From positions 1 to 34,037 of IMG/VR virus record IMGVR_UViG_3300047510_003083: a stretch of 34,037 nt of DNA. One strand, given 5' to 3'. Source of the DNA: a virus. The notes beneath the pieces were generated by a model. That model worked only from the letters and a program-made list of their open reading frames with translations. It made no database searches and had not been told where the DNA came from. Both the position numbers and the translations under genes were made by a program. Numbering within the stretch: the stretch's first letter is position 1; every line of letters starts with the position of its first letter. Below, piece by piece: positions 27,038-34,037 of the stretch.

Positions 27038-28099
27038 CTATAAGCCCATTCTAAGCTCAACCGCCCCAGTGGTCACAAACTGTGCGGTACCAACAATTAC
27101 ATCATCAACTCTTGTGCTAATTGCGATACTTGTTACCAGAATGTTTGATTCATAGTACAGGTCACCAGAAGCAAGCTCGCCACATTTTTCATCTCGTTTA
27201 TCAATCATGTAAAACTCTGCTTCGGCTTTTGAGCCTTTCTCTGTCATCAGCAAAAGTCTCATCAGAGTAGTGCTGTCGTTCTGGTTTTCACTTGTGGTTC
27301 TTTCAACAATGAAATCGAAACTGCCACCACCTGTAACAATCGACTTAACACTTTCTCCAAATTTCTGCCCAACAGATGTTGTACTTACGCTTGCCGCCTC
27401 AAGGTCAAGACTCCACTCTCTGATTCCGCCTTGCACCTTCCAGAGGAAGCCGTTAATCGGATCGCAGGGGAGGGTCTCCTCTTGTTCACAAACTTCAATA
27501 TCAGCAACCAGCTGCAAATAAGCTGGAGAGTTTTCGCAAAGATTCTCCAGCATGATTTCATCCGCAATTACTCCTCCCCTTGATTCAAGAAATTCAATCG
27601 CACAATCTTTAATAATTTCGTTGTAGGCATTGCTGCCAATAGCCGAAATCAACATCACTTCAAAGTCGAGGCTTCTTAGATCGACCCTGTCGGCAGCTCT
27701 GCCGTTGATTGCGTCCGGCCTGTTCCGATAAAAACTAATTCTATCAAGATTGTCTCTATGGATAAAAAACGTACCAGTTGTATTTACAACGCCTTGGTTG
27801 TAAAAGAATTCACCTTCATTCGCTTTGTACTGTAAATCATCGTCAGATGAAACATGAATACGGTTTGCCCCTAGCTCCCATTTGGATCCAGCGTAATAAC
27901 CTACGCCACCAGGACATTCATCAACCGACAGCGGCAATCCATTTTGAGTATAAACATAAACTTCATCGCCATTCCAAAATTCTTGATTGCTTGCAAGTAA
28001 CAAGTTGCTCTCACTACGCATGAGAGAAGATGGAACCAGGATTGGGTTAGGCGTTTCACGACGAAAGCGAACAACCCCACCATCACCAAGGACAGCCAT
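27038..28099 (-). CDS. Tail protein with tail-tube-like C-terminal domain
   Basis: A 353-residue protein. The N-terminal ~210 residues have no recognised family (beta-rich with Cys at CPGGVGYY and a paired CEQEETLPC). Residues ~215-353 align by eye with the tube protein encoded just upstream: REWSLDLEAASVSTTSVGQKF against RSWSLDISRDALETTSLGVYD, then SIVTGGGSFDFIV and a closing TAQFVTTGAVELRMGL. It is therefore a duplicated tube domain with an added N-domain, probably a tail-tip or fibre-linking ring. It starts 1 nt after the tube gene's stop. Confidence 0.7.
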   Translation of the reverse strand: MAVLGDGGVVRFRRETPNPILVPSSLMRSESNLLLASNQEFWNGDEVYVYTQNGLPLSVDECPGGVGYYAGSKWELGANRIHVSSDDDLQYKANEGEFFYNQGVVNTTGTFFIHRDNLDRISFYRNRPDAINGRAADRVDLRSLDFEVMLISAIGSNAYNEIIKDCAIEFLESRGGVIADEIMLENLCENSPAYLQLVADIEVCEQEETLPCDPINGFLWKVQGGIREWSLDLEAASVSTTSVGQKFGESVKSIVTGGGSFDFIVERTTSENQNDSTTLMRLLLMTEKGSKAEAEFYMIDKRDEKCGELASGDLYYESNILVTSIAISTRVDDVIVGTAQFVTTGAVELRMGL

Positions 28100-28100
28100 G

Positions 28101-28499
28101 TCAGAAGCCGCCCTCTATCGGGCCGGAGACCTGGAAGGAAACCGAACAAGCCTGGGCCTCTCCGACAGAGACGCTAGGCGAAACACCTGTAATCAGTGCG
28201 GAACAGAAAAGACCTTTGCCAATGGCAGTGCTAAGAATAAAATCAACTGATTCTGAGCTGTCGTCTTCGTTGCTTAATATCGAATTAAGTAAATTGACTG
28301 CAGCATTTTCATTTGGGTCATACATAATATCTGCACTACCAGTTGCCCCACGAATGCCAGAAACATAAGTTCTGTCGTAAACGCCTAGGCTTGTTGTCTC
28401 AAGGGCGTCACGACTGATATCAAGTGACCAAGAGCGAACTTTCCCAATAGGACTTCCGCCCCATTTCAAAGAGCCATTCTTGCCGGTAAGGACAGCCAC
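28101..28499 (-). CDS. Tail-tube-family protein
   Basis: A 132-residue protein with the beta-barrel pattern of siphovirus/myovirus tube proteins: GSLKWGGSPIGKVRSWSLDI, VRD-like SGIRGATGSADIMYDPNENA, then LFCSALITGVSPSVSVGEAQACSVSFQVSGP. Length is at the short end for major tail proteins. It lies downstream of the tail-tip gene rather than upstream of the tape measure, so it may be the major tube or a specialised distal ring; the region before the tape measure is outside this window. Confidence 0.7.
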   Translation of the reverse strand: MAVLTGKNGSLKWGGSPIGKVRSWSLDISRDALETTSLGVYDRTYVSGIRGATGSADIMYDPNENAAVNLLNSILSNEDDSSESVDFILSTAIGKGLFCSALITGVSPSVSVGEAQACSVSFQVSGPIEGGF

Positions 28500-28534
28500 A
28501 CTACACTCCAGACCATGGAATCACTCTAGGCGGA

Positions 28535-28924
28535 TCAGAAATCGCGAGTCGCTTCAAGTTTGATTGATACAGTGCTAAACCCAGGGGCGGAACGCCTTAC
28601 CGTGGGGGGTTCAGATAAGTGCCACATGAGATTGTCGCCTCCCCCTGCCATAAAGCCTGCAAGTGCGGGATCAGCACCATCAAAGAAGACTTCAGGAATC
28701 TCAATCGGTAAAAGATTTCCAGTCGCTTCTTTCCATGTATTACATATTTCCGTTGCAATAGAATCTCGGATATTCTGAAACTCTGCACTAATGGTTGCAT
28801 TGCTGGCCCTGTTGCCAAATATACGCCTACTCGTAACTCCGCTTAATGATATGTTCGACTTGACCGGGTATTGCGGAGCGGTGAAGTCAAGAGAGCTTGG
28901 CGTTATAGCTGGAAATGTTGCCAT
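28535..28924 (-). CDS. Minor tail protein
   Basis: A 129-residue protein starting MATFPAITPSSLDFTAPQYPVK, continuing with strands and SRRIFGNRASNATISAEFQNI, and ending with STVSIKLEATRDF. The FP.I.P....F.....P......SG....R..G......L...F.NI pattern recalls small tail proteins of cyanophages and resembles lambda gpM-like tip components. It sits 1 nt after the tip-protein stop. The exact role is not certain. Confidence 0.65.
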   Translation of the reverse strand: MATFPAITPSSLDFTAPQYPVKSNISLSGVTSRRIFGNRASNATISAEFQNIRDSIATEICNTWKEATGNLLPIEIPEVFFDGADPALAGFMAGGGDNLMWHLSEPPTVRRSAPGFSTVSIKLEATRDF

Positions 28925-28925
28925 T

Positions 28926-31900
28926 TTAAGCTACCGTCCAATAAGAATCATCGCTCCATTCAGCATAGAGCTTCAATCTTCCATCAGGGAGGGTTGGCGT
29001 GTAAATGGTATCAATCTCGTATCCATCCTCCGTGGGCTGAATAGAGTCAATTCTGTAGGTGCGAACAGTGCTCTCTTCTGTTTTCAGAGTGAAGATAATT
29101 CCAGCTGGAGATGCAACCGTGCCTTCGCCTGAAATTTCCAAAACCCCTTCTGCTACCTCAGTAGCACTTTCCCCATTCCAGAAAATTACGTCGTAAACCC
29201 CGTCTGTCAAATCACTAGAAGTAACAAGAGACCCATCTGCAAGCACTACGCCGTTTACATAATTAGAGTAATAGGTATAGTTCAAGGCAATCTTGACAAA
29301 ATCACCAGGCGCCAAAGGAGATGTCAGGGCCTCGTGAGTAGTCTTTATTTTAATTGTATGATCAGAAATCTTTCTTGCCCCAATAATGTAACGAGCAGCT
29401 TTGATCGCATGTATTTCACTGGTGCAGTATTCGCTTATGTCAATACTCTCTGGCGGCCCATCGCCCCATTCCGTGTGATACACCAATCGCTCTTGCGGCT
29501 CTGGGAAAATTCCATAGTTGAACTCAGTGCCTGGGAACGGGGCATCGGTCCTGTATCGCTCGGTTCTGTACTTGACGGACACCGAGAAGGGCTGACGCTG
29601 CTCGACATCAGCTGACTGCATCTCCATGCTCAGGCAGTTTCCAGCTGTAAAGATGCCCTTGATTACCGGAAACTCTGGAATAGCCTGTTCCATATAGAAA
29701 ATTCCCCCACGCTCAATCAATAACAAACAATGTGTTGCGGCAACATCTGCCGCCCACTGCCTCCAATTGGTATTGTTAATCTTTGGCCCGTCATAGAAAA
29801 ACCGATTGTCATAACAAAACTGAGTAGCAGCTGCAAAAGACTCTACGTTGATCTGATTAACTGATATTTCATTTCCAAGGCCAGCAATCGGATCAAGCAT
29901 GAAGTTGTAAAGAACTTCAGGTAGCAAATGAGTTGCCTCATTGACTCCTGAGAAGCGATCAACTTTTCTTCCGCCTGTTATGTAAGAAGAGAATTGAGCA
30001 AATTGTGACCATTCCTGAGACGCCCTGATATTTAGCCCAATAAGGCTAATGTTGTCATACTGCGGTGCGGCTTCATTTTCTTGAATAACATTTACATATG
30101 TAATTTCATGTTCAGGGGATGTATTGCAGCTGGTGGTGATTTCGTCATAAACGAAAAATTCAGCAACACGAGCAAATCTGTCAATATAGGTTCCATCGCT
30201 TGTGCTTGAGTAATCGCCTTCGGTCCAGCTAATACCAGTCTCCCTAAGTGGATCGAGGCTTTCAATTTTGAAAATATCCTCAAGCTCCAGTTCAGTCAAA
30301 ATTCTCCCCTGGACAAATAAATCGCCCCAGTCGAACGGAAGCTCTAGTGTCGCAGTATTTACGTTGTCCTCTGATGCACCAGTTTCAAGCACGACAAAGG
30401 TCAATTCACTGTTGCGAATTTCCCAACTTGTAACTGGCTCAAAACGAACTTCCCAGTATTCCTCGGTACTCATGCGAAAACGCATGAAGTTAAAAATAGC
30501 TGTTTGCTTTGCACTTCCAACCCCGAACACGACATCTTCACTTGTCTCAAATGGGGTTTCTGGATCTGGTTTTGAGCGAACAAGTACACGGAAGAAGCTG
30601 TATCTTTTCTCCGGGACCGAAAGCGAGCCAGAGACATAAGTAGCAACGCTTAGATTGTTTTTAATTTTCTTGTTGTTAATCGAATCAGCTGCTTTCCAAT
30701 TAATTGACTCGTATCCAGATACATTATTAAAGCCGGTATCATCAAAGTCGATTTCAACAACTTCGTAATTAAACGTTGCGCCGCCTGTCGAAAAAGATAC
30801 GTCGTCCTCTTCTTCATAACCACTTCCGCCATTGATAATAGTAGTTGAAGTCGGGTTGCCAGAAGCAATAACAATCGTGACCTGCAGTCCAGTTCCACTA
30901 CCGCCTGACGCAGTTAATGTGTAGCTTCCGTTTGGAAGTGTTGCACCAGTTCGCGAAACGTAAAAAAGAGCAGTTACGAACGTTGAGAACTCTTGTTTAG
31001 ATGTTGGAATGTCAGCAAAGTTGCATATGCCTTGTATATTAATTCCAACTACACTTTTAATTCCAACTTCAAAAAACTTTGCACTGCGATTAATCGTAAA
31101 GCCACCAAGGGCGCAACGATAAATTTGTGGGAAGCTGGATGCTGTGTAATGTCTCAGCCCAATCTGCCCAGCAGAGAGATTCAATCCAACGGTTTGATAG
31201 TCCCATACTTTTCCAGCATCTTCCGTCCCGAGCCTAGGGAAAAGTCTTGAGGCAGTGAAAAATCTTCTTTGGACTTCTGTTTGGCCAATTACGCCAACAG
31301 TTCCTTCTCTTACAACTTTGAATTGATACAAAGCATCAACACCAATATCCTCACCGACTTGATCCACCGAATAAATCTTAACGCTGTAATCAGCTTCACT
31401 TACAAAAAGCTCGCTTCGGTCGGTTAAGATAGCAAGACAGCTGCCAATTTTATACATCTCGCCCTCTACCAGCGCAGCGTCATATTGCTTCTGCCTCCCA
31501 GCAACAGATGCACCAACTGCGATCAGGGTTTCTTCCCCATCTTGGGAGCCTTTTGAGTTGCTGGTGTTGTCTTGAGCCCTAATGACAATCTTGGGCGGAG
31601 GTGATCCGACTGTCAAAACACCATCAGACCTCTTGCTCATGAGGTAGACGAAGGTATCTCCGACCTCAAGATCAATAAGCCCTGGGGTGCTTCCTTTAGA
31701 GGTTAAAACAATTCCAGACTTGCTGCTATAAATATATTTATATTTCCACGCCGTTGCAATTCCCTGTGCATCATCATCAGCGTCATACTTCTCGCCGCTT
31801 GAAAGCAGCTGCCTCAAGGGGCGGATCTGTGGATTAACTCGATACCCAAGACCGTTTGCAATAGGCGAATAAATGCCAAACGAAGTTGATGTGCTTGGCT

Positions 31901-32630
31901 TATAGGCGCCGCAAAACGCGGGCATAAGTTCATCTTGCCCTGCGTCAACTGTAAAAATATCTTCCGCGTAATCCCCTCTAGCTCCAATATCATCAGTTGC
32001 CCCGGCAAGAAGATCTGTTGCATTCATTCGCCCTCCGTTCGGGCGCCAATAAATAGCAATTCTTTTTGTTGTTCCTTCAAGTGCGTAACCAGCAAGTGTA
32101 TTGTTGCCGATTGCAAAACTGTTTGGGTGAATTGACTCGATCTCGCCTTCGCCTACAAGAAAAACGCCTCTTAGTAGCTGCGATCCGCCCAGGCTCCACA
32201 TCTGACTCCAGAGCAAAGGCGTGGAAAGACGAACGCCCCCATACCACTGGCCATCAATAAATTCTCTTTTTGCATAAACAAGTGGAATTGGATCGCCTAG
32301 TGGGGCAATGTCTTGAACCGACTCAAATCCATATGTCGGGGCAAATAAGGCCGGAGTCCTGAGAGTCTCCCCCTCTACCTGTCTATTAGTTAATTGCCCT
32401 TGTTTTGGTTTTGGAAGAAAAAGGGAAACAATCGTTAGGCCAACACTAATAATTGTTGAAATTAAAGATATGATTGCAAGTGTTTCGCCACCTGCAATAA
32501 TTGTTGGCTGAGGGCCTTCTAGCGCACGTTTCTGCACTTCCGCCTTGAAATAGCGAAGCTCGTCTTCTGTGATCCCGAGAAGCTGGGCGAGATAGCGATC
32601 TTGGGGTAGAAGCGGGCTGTTCATTGCCAA
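28926..32630 (-). CDS. Tail tip (J-like) host-attachment protein
   Basis: A 1234-residue protein, the size class of lambda gpJ (1132). After a short polar start it has a hydrophobic segment (about 51-73, AIISLISTIISVGLTIVSLF), reminiscent of gpI, then the hub region (PLGDPIPLVYAKREFIDGQW, LLRGVFLVGEGEIESI), fibronectin-like and Ig-like strands in the middle, and a conserved late hub segment (NFMLDPIAGLG, CYDNRFFYDGP, LLIERGGIFYMEQAIPEFP). It ends YAEWSDDSYWTVA. It forms the central hub that contacts the host. It overlaps the NlpC/P60-like gene by 10 nt. Confidence 0.85.
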   Translation of the reverse strand: MAMNSPLLPQDRYLAQLLGITEDELRYFKAEVQKRALEGPQPTIIAGGETLAIISLISTIISVGLTIVSLFLPKPKQGQLTNRQVEGETLRTPALFAPTYGFESVQDIAPLGDPIPLVYAKREFIDGQWYGGVRLSTPLLWSQMWSLGGSQLLRGVFLVGEGEIESIHPNSFAIGNNTLAGYALEGTTKRIAIYWRPNGGRMNATDLLAGATDDIGARGDYAEDIFTVDAGQDELMPAFCGAYKPSTSTSFGIYSPIANGLGYRVNPQIRPLRQLLSSGEKYDADDDAQGIATAWKYKYIYSSKSGIVLTSKGSTPGLIDLEVGDTFVYLMSKRSDGVLTVGSPPPKIVIRAQDNTSNSKGSQDGEETLIAVGASVAGRQKQYDAALVEGEMYKIGSCLAILTDRSELFVSEADYSVKIYSVDQVGEDIGVDALYQFKVVREGTVGVIGQTEVQRRFFTASRLFPRLGTEDAGKVWDYQTVGLNLSAGQIGLRHYTASSFPQIYRCALGGFTINRSAKFFEVGIKSVVGINIQGICNFADIPTSKQEFSTFVTALFYVSRTGATLPNGSYTLTASGGSGTGLQVTIVIASGNPTSTTIINGGSGYEEEDDVSFSTGGATFNYEVVEIDFDDTGFNNVSGYESINWKAADSINNKKIKNNLSVATYVSGSLSVPEKRYSFFRVLVRSKPDPETPFETSEDVVFGVGSAKQTAIFNFMRFRMSTEEYWEVRFEPVTSWEIRNSELTFVVLETGASEDNVNTATLELPFDWGDLFVQGRILTELELEDIFKIESLDPLRETGISWTEGDYSSTSDGTYIDRFARVAEFFVYDEITTSCNTSPEHEITYVNVIQENEAAPQYDNISLIGLNIRASQEWSQFAQFSSYITGGRKVDRFSGVNEATHLLPEVLYNFMLDPIAGLGNEISVNQINVESFAAATQFCYDNRFFYDGPKINNTNWRQWAADVAATHCLLLIERGGIFYMEQAIPEFPVIKGIFTAGNCLSMEMQSADVEQRQPFSVSVKYRTERYRTDAPFPGTEFNYGIFPEPQERLVYHTEWGDGPPESIDISEYCTSEIHAIKAARYIIGARKISDHTIKIKTTHEALTSPLAPGDFVKIALNYTYYSNYVNGVVLADGSLVTSSDLTDGVYDVIFWNGESATEVAEGVLEISGEGTVASPAGIIFTLKTEESTVRTYRIDSIQPTEDGYEIDTIYTPTLPDGRLKLYAEWSDDSYWTVA

Positions 32631-33001
32631 TCAAGCCATTTAAGTACCTTAAGGCTACTGCCTGGAATCCAGCGCACGCCTCTTTTTAAGTTTACACAGA
32701 GAAGACCTTGATCAATAAAAACAGAAACACCTATATGATTTTCAATATTTTTAATAATAAAAAAACCATTCTTTGGTTCCGGCTTTTCAATTAAATGATG
32801 CGCAATTGTATTTTGAATCTCCTCAAACTTAAGCTGCTCAGAAAGAGTAAGCAAGTGATCTAGTTCAGTGTCTGACGGAACAATCAGTCCCAAAGCTTTT
32901 CTTATTTTTACCAGCATAATTAAGCAATCACACCTATCAGATGTATCAGGGTCAGCCCGAAACCCATGTGGTTTGCCAAGCCATGAGTACCAAGAATCCA
33001 C
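32621..33001 (-). CDS. NlpC/P60-like tail protein (gpK-like)
   Basis: A 126-residue protein, probably a reduced papain-like peptidase of the NlpC/P60 type found in tail tips. It begins with YSWLGKPHGF, then the candidate nucleophile in DRCDCLIML (C26, preceded by D25) and His in ENHIGVSVF (H89). Members cut cell-wall peptides during DNA entry and assist tip assembly, like lambda gpK. The third polar residue is not obvious, so activity is uncertain. Its place between the gpL-like and J-like genes fits the lambda order L-K-I-J. Confidence 0.7.
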   Translation of the reverse strand: MDSWYSWLGKPHGFRADPDTSDRCDCLIMLVKIRKALGLIVPSDTELDHLLTLSEQLKFEEIQNTIAHHLIEKPEPKNGFFIIKNIENHIGVSVFIDQGLLCVNLKRGVRWIPGSSLKVLKWLDWQ

Positions 33002-33021
33002 TGAAAACGCAGCAGCTAACG

Positions 33022-33471
33022 TCAGGATATTACAAGCGTGCCAGACGAAGGGATACTCCCTACAAACTTTCTTGATAAAACTCGCCCAGGCCCAGTTTTT
33101 GTCGCGTCTCCGGGGCCGCGCAAAACGAGGGTAGCGATTTCTTGATCATCCGAATAACTTCCAATTGTCCAAAGCTCTTGGCTAACAAGCCCAACTTCTT
33201 CAAAAGAAATAATATTAATCTCTTTGGTAGTAATTTCGGCAAGGTATCTATTTGACGAAGCTTCATAAATATAGTTTAACGAAATCTGATTAACTGGAAT
33301 AACAAGATTTGCCTGTGATCTTTCACCAGCAACCTGCCCCGCCCCCTGCCCATAAGCAAAGGCGAGGAAATCAGTTGTTCGATCAACATAGAAATTCTGC
33401 CATAGCGGACTGACTGGCTCAAATGTTTCACGACTGCGAAACTGAAGATAATTTACGATGGCAACAGACAT
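33022..33471 (-). CDS. Minor tail protein L-like
   Basis: A 149-residue beta-rich protein. The ending VLRGPGDATKTGPGRVLSRKFVGSIP matches the conserved closing block of gpL/DUF1833-type tip proteins (LR.P.DA......GR.l....vG..P). Lambda gpL binds an iron-sulphur cluster via C-terminal cysteines; none are present here. It is located between tape measure and NlpC/P60-like genes, as expected; its ATG overlaps the tape-measure stop by one base. Confidence 0.7.
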   Translation of the reverse strand: MSVAIVNYLQFRSRETFEPVSPLWQNFYVDRTTDFLAFAYGQGAGQVAGERSQANLVIPVNQISLNYIYEASSNRYLAEITTKEINIISFEEVGLVSQELWTIGSYSDDQEIATLVLRGPGDATKTGPGRVLSRKFVGSIPSSGTLVIS

Positions 33472-34037
33472 CAGCTAATCCCAACTCTTTTTCTTGTTCT
33501 CACGCTAGCTTGCAGCGTACCAATTGCAAGATCCTTCCCTTTCTTCGCCGATTCACTGGCCAGGCGCTCAGCTTGCTCACGAGTCACGTACTCAACATTG
33601 TTGATAACTTGAGACTCATAGCGAATGTTTAGAGGCGGCGTAGTGGTGAGCATTTGCCTCATCATGTTCATTTCGGAATCTTGCATTGCCTCGCCCTCCT
33701 GCAGCATGGCCTGCCTCCGCACAGCAGCAGCAGTTGCCGCAAACTCCATCATCCGCTCCTCCTCGCCTTTCCTGGAGCCACTGGAGCTGCTGGTGTCAAC
33801 CCCAGCAGCCTTCCTGGTCCCGTCGTAGACAGAAACCCCTAGGCGCCCGTCAGAGCCACGCTTCAGAGGCATGATTGCTTCTGGACCAGCCTCGCCCATC
33901 TCACCAAAGTCAAAAAGCGTAGGCGAGGAAACAATTGAATTTGTGAAAGTTCCACCGTTGGCAAATTTGCGAATATTCCCATCTGAGAAATTCGCCATTC
34001 CACCTGAGAAATAAGCACCTTTGGCTGCTTTTTTGAG
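33471..34037 (-). CDS. Tape measure protein, C-terminal end only
   Basis: The frame is open to the right edge, so the N-terminal bulk lies outside; 188 residues are seen. The sequence KFANGGTFTNSIVSSPTLF..GEMGEAGPEAIMPLKRGSDGRLGV is the hallmark C-terminus of siphovirus tape measures, followed by a Ser-rich linker, a Met/Gln-rich helix and a polar end. The tape measure sets tail length and aids DNA passage. The internal ATG at 33998 is not the gene start. Confidence 0.9.
   Translation of the reverse strand, partial: LKKAAKGAYFSGGMANFSDGNIRKFANGGTFTNSIVSSPTLFDFGEMGEAGPEAIMPLKRGSDGRLGVSVYDGTRKAAGVDTSSSSGSRKGEEERMMEFAATAAAVRRQAMLQEGEAMQDSEMNMMRQMLTTTPPLNIRYESQVINNVEYVTREQAERLASESAKKGKDLAIGTLQASVRTRKRVGIS

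Noticed and set aside
1-34037. CRISPR array, insertion sequence or integrase
   Set aside because: No regularly spaced direct repeats, no transposase motifs with terminal inverted repeats and no tyrosine or serine recombinase motifs were seen on either strand.

Overview
The window is part of the genome of a tailed phage with a siphovirus-type tail. It most likely infects a cyanobacterium of the Synechococcus/Cyanobium kind. The tail block holds a tape-measure C-terminus, a gpL-like protein, an NlpC/P60-like protein, a 1234-residue J-like tip protein, tail-tube domains and a 1250-residue S74 fibre. The cyanobacterial assignment rests on a cyAbrB-like regulator, a phage-encoded RpoD-type sigma factor of cyanobacterial flavour, and small proteins of a kind common in cyanophages. 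No integrase, terminase, portal or capsid gene is visible, and both ends cut through genes.

Layout. From 1 to about 20.57 kb nearly everything is on the + strand and looks like early/middle functions. Genes are short, often overlap at ATGA or TGATG, and most lack strong Shine-Dalgarno sites. The order is: accessory genes and a tRNA-Arg on the opposite strand (1-2.1 kb); a replication block with regulator, winged-helix initiator-like protein, DnaB-type helicase and orphan primase-type zinc finger (2.1-5.9 kb); a long run of small accessory genes with a GC-rich, host-like stretch at 7.7-9.1 kb, a probable -1 frameshift gene at 9.44-9.93 kb and a CAT-anticodon tRNA (5.9-12.1 kb); a minus-strand island of three small genes (12.1-12.95 kb); then a recombination and nucleotide block with ERF annealing protein, PD-(D/E)XK nuclease, SSB, dNMP kinase, RusA resolvase, AbrB-like regulator, MazG-like pyrophosphohydrolase, dCTP deaminase and sigma factor (13.0-20.57 kb).

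From 20.57 kb to the right end everything is on the minus strand and is late. Read in the direction of transcription (right to left) it runs: tape measure C-terminus, gpL-like, NlpC/P60-like, J-like tip, small tail protein, tail-tube protein, tube-domain paralogue, S74 fibre, two very small genes, a terminator, then a lysis cassette of three membrane proteins and a GH73 + C39-like endolysin. The sigma gene and the endolysin gene converge with only 3 bases between them, so the sigma factor lies at the early/late boundary and is the natural candidate for switching transcription to the late strand.

The most notable items are: a lambda-type GGGAAAG slippery site joining a small membrane protein to a start-less downstream frame; a gene interrupted between SSB and dNMP kinase by about 200 nt of structured, apparently non-coding sequence; a family of GGYRC dyads in four intergenic regions; a terminase-like orphan P-loop mini-protein; a GC-rich 162-nt ORF inserted in phase inside a Lar-like gene; and a lysis-cassette membrane protein with a C-terminal helix-turn-helix.
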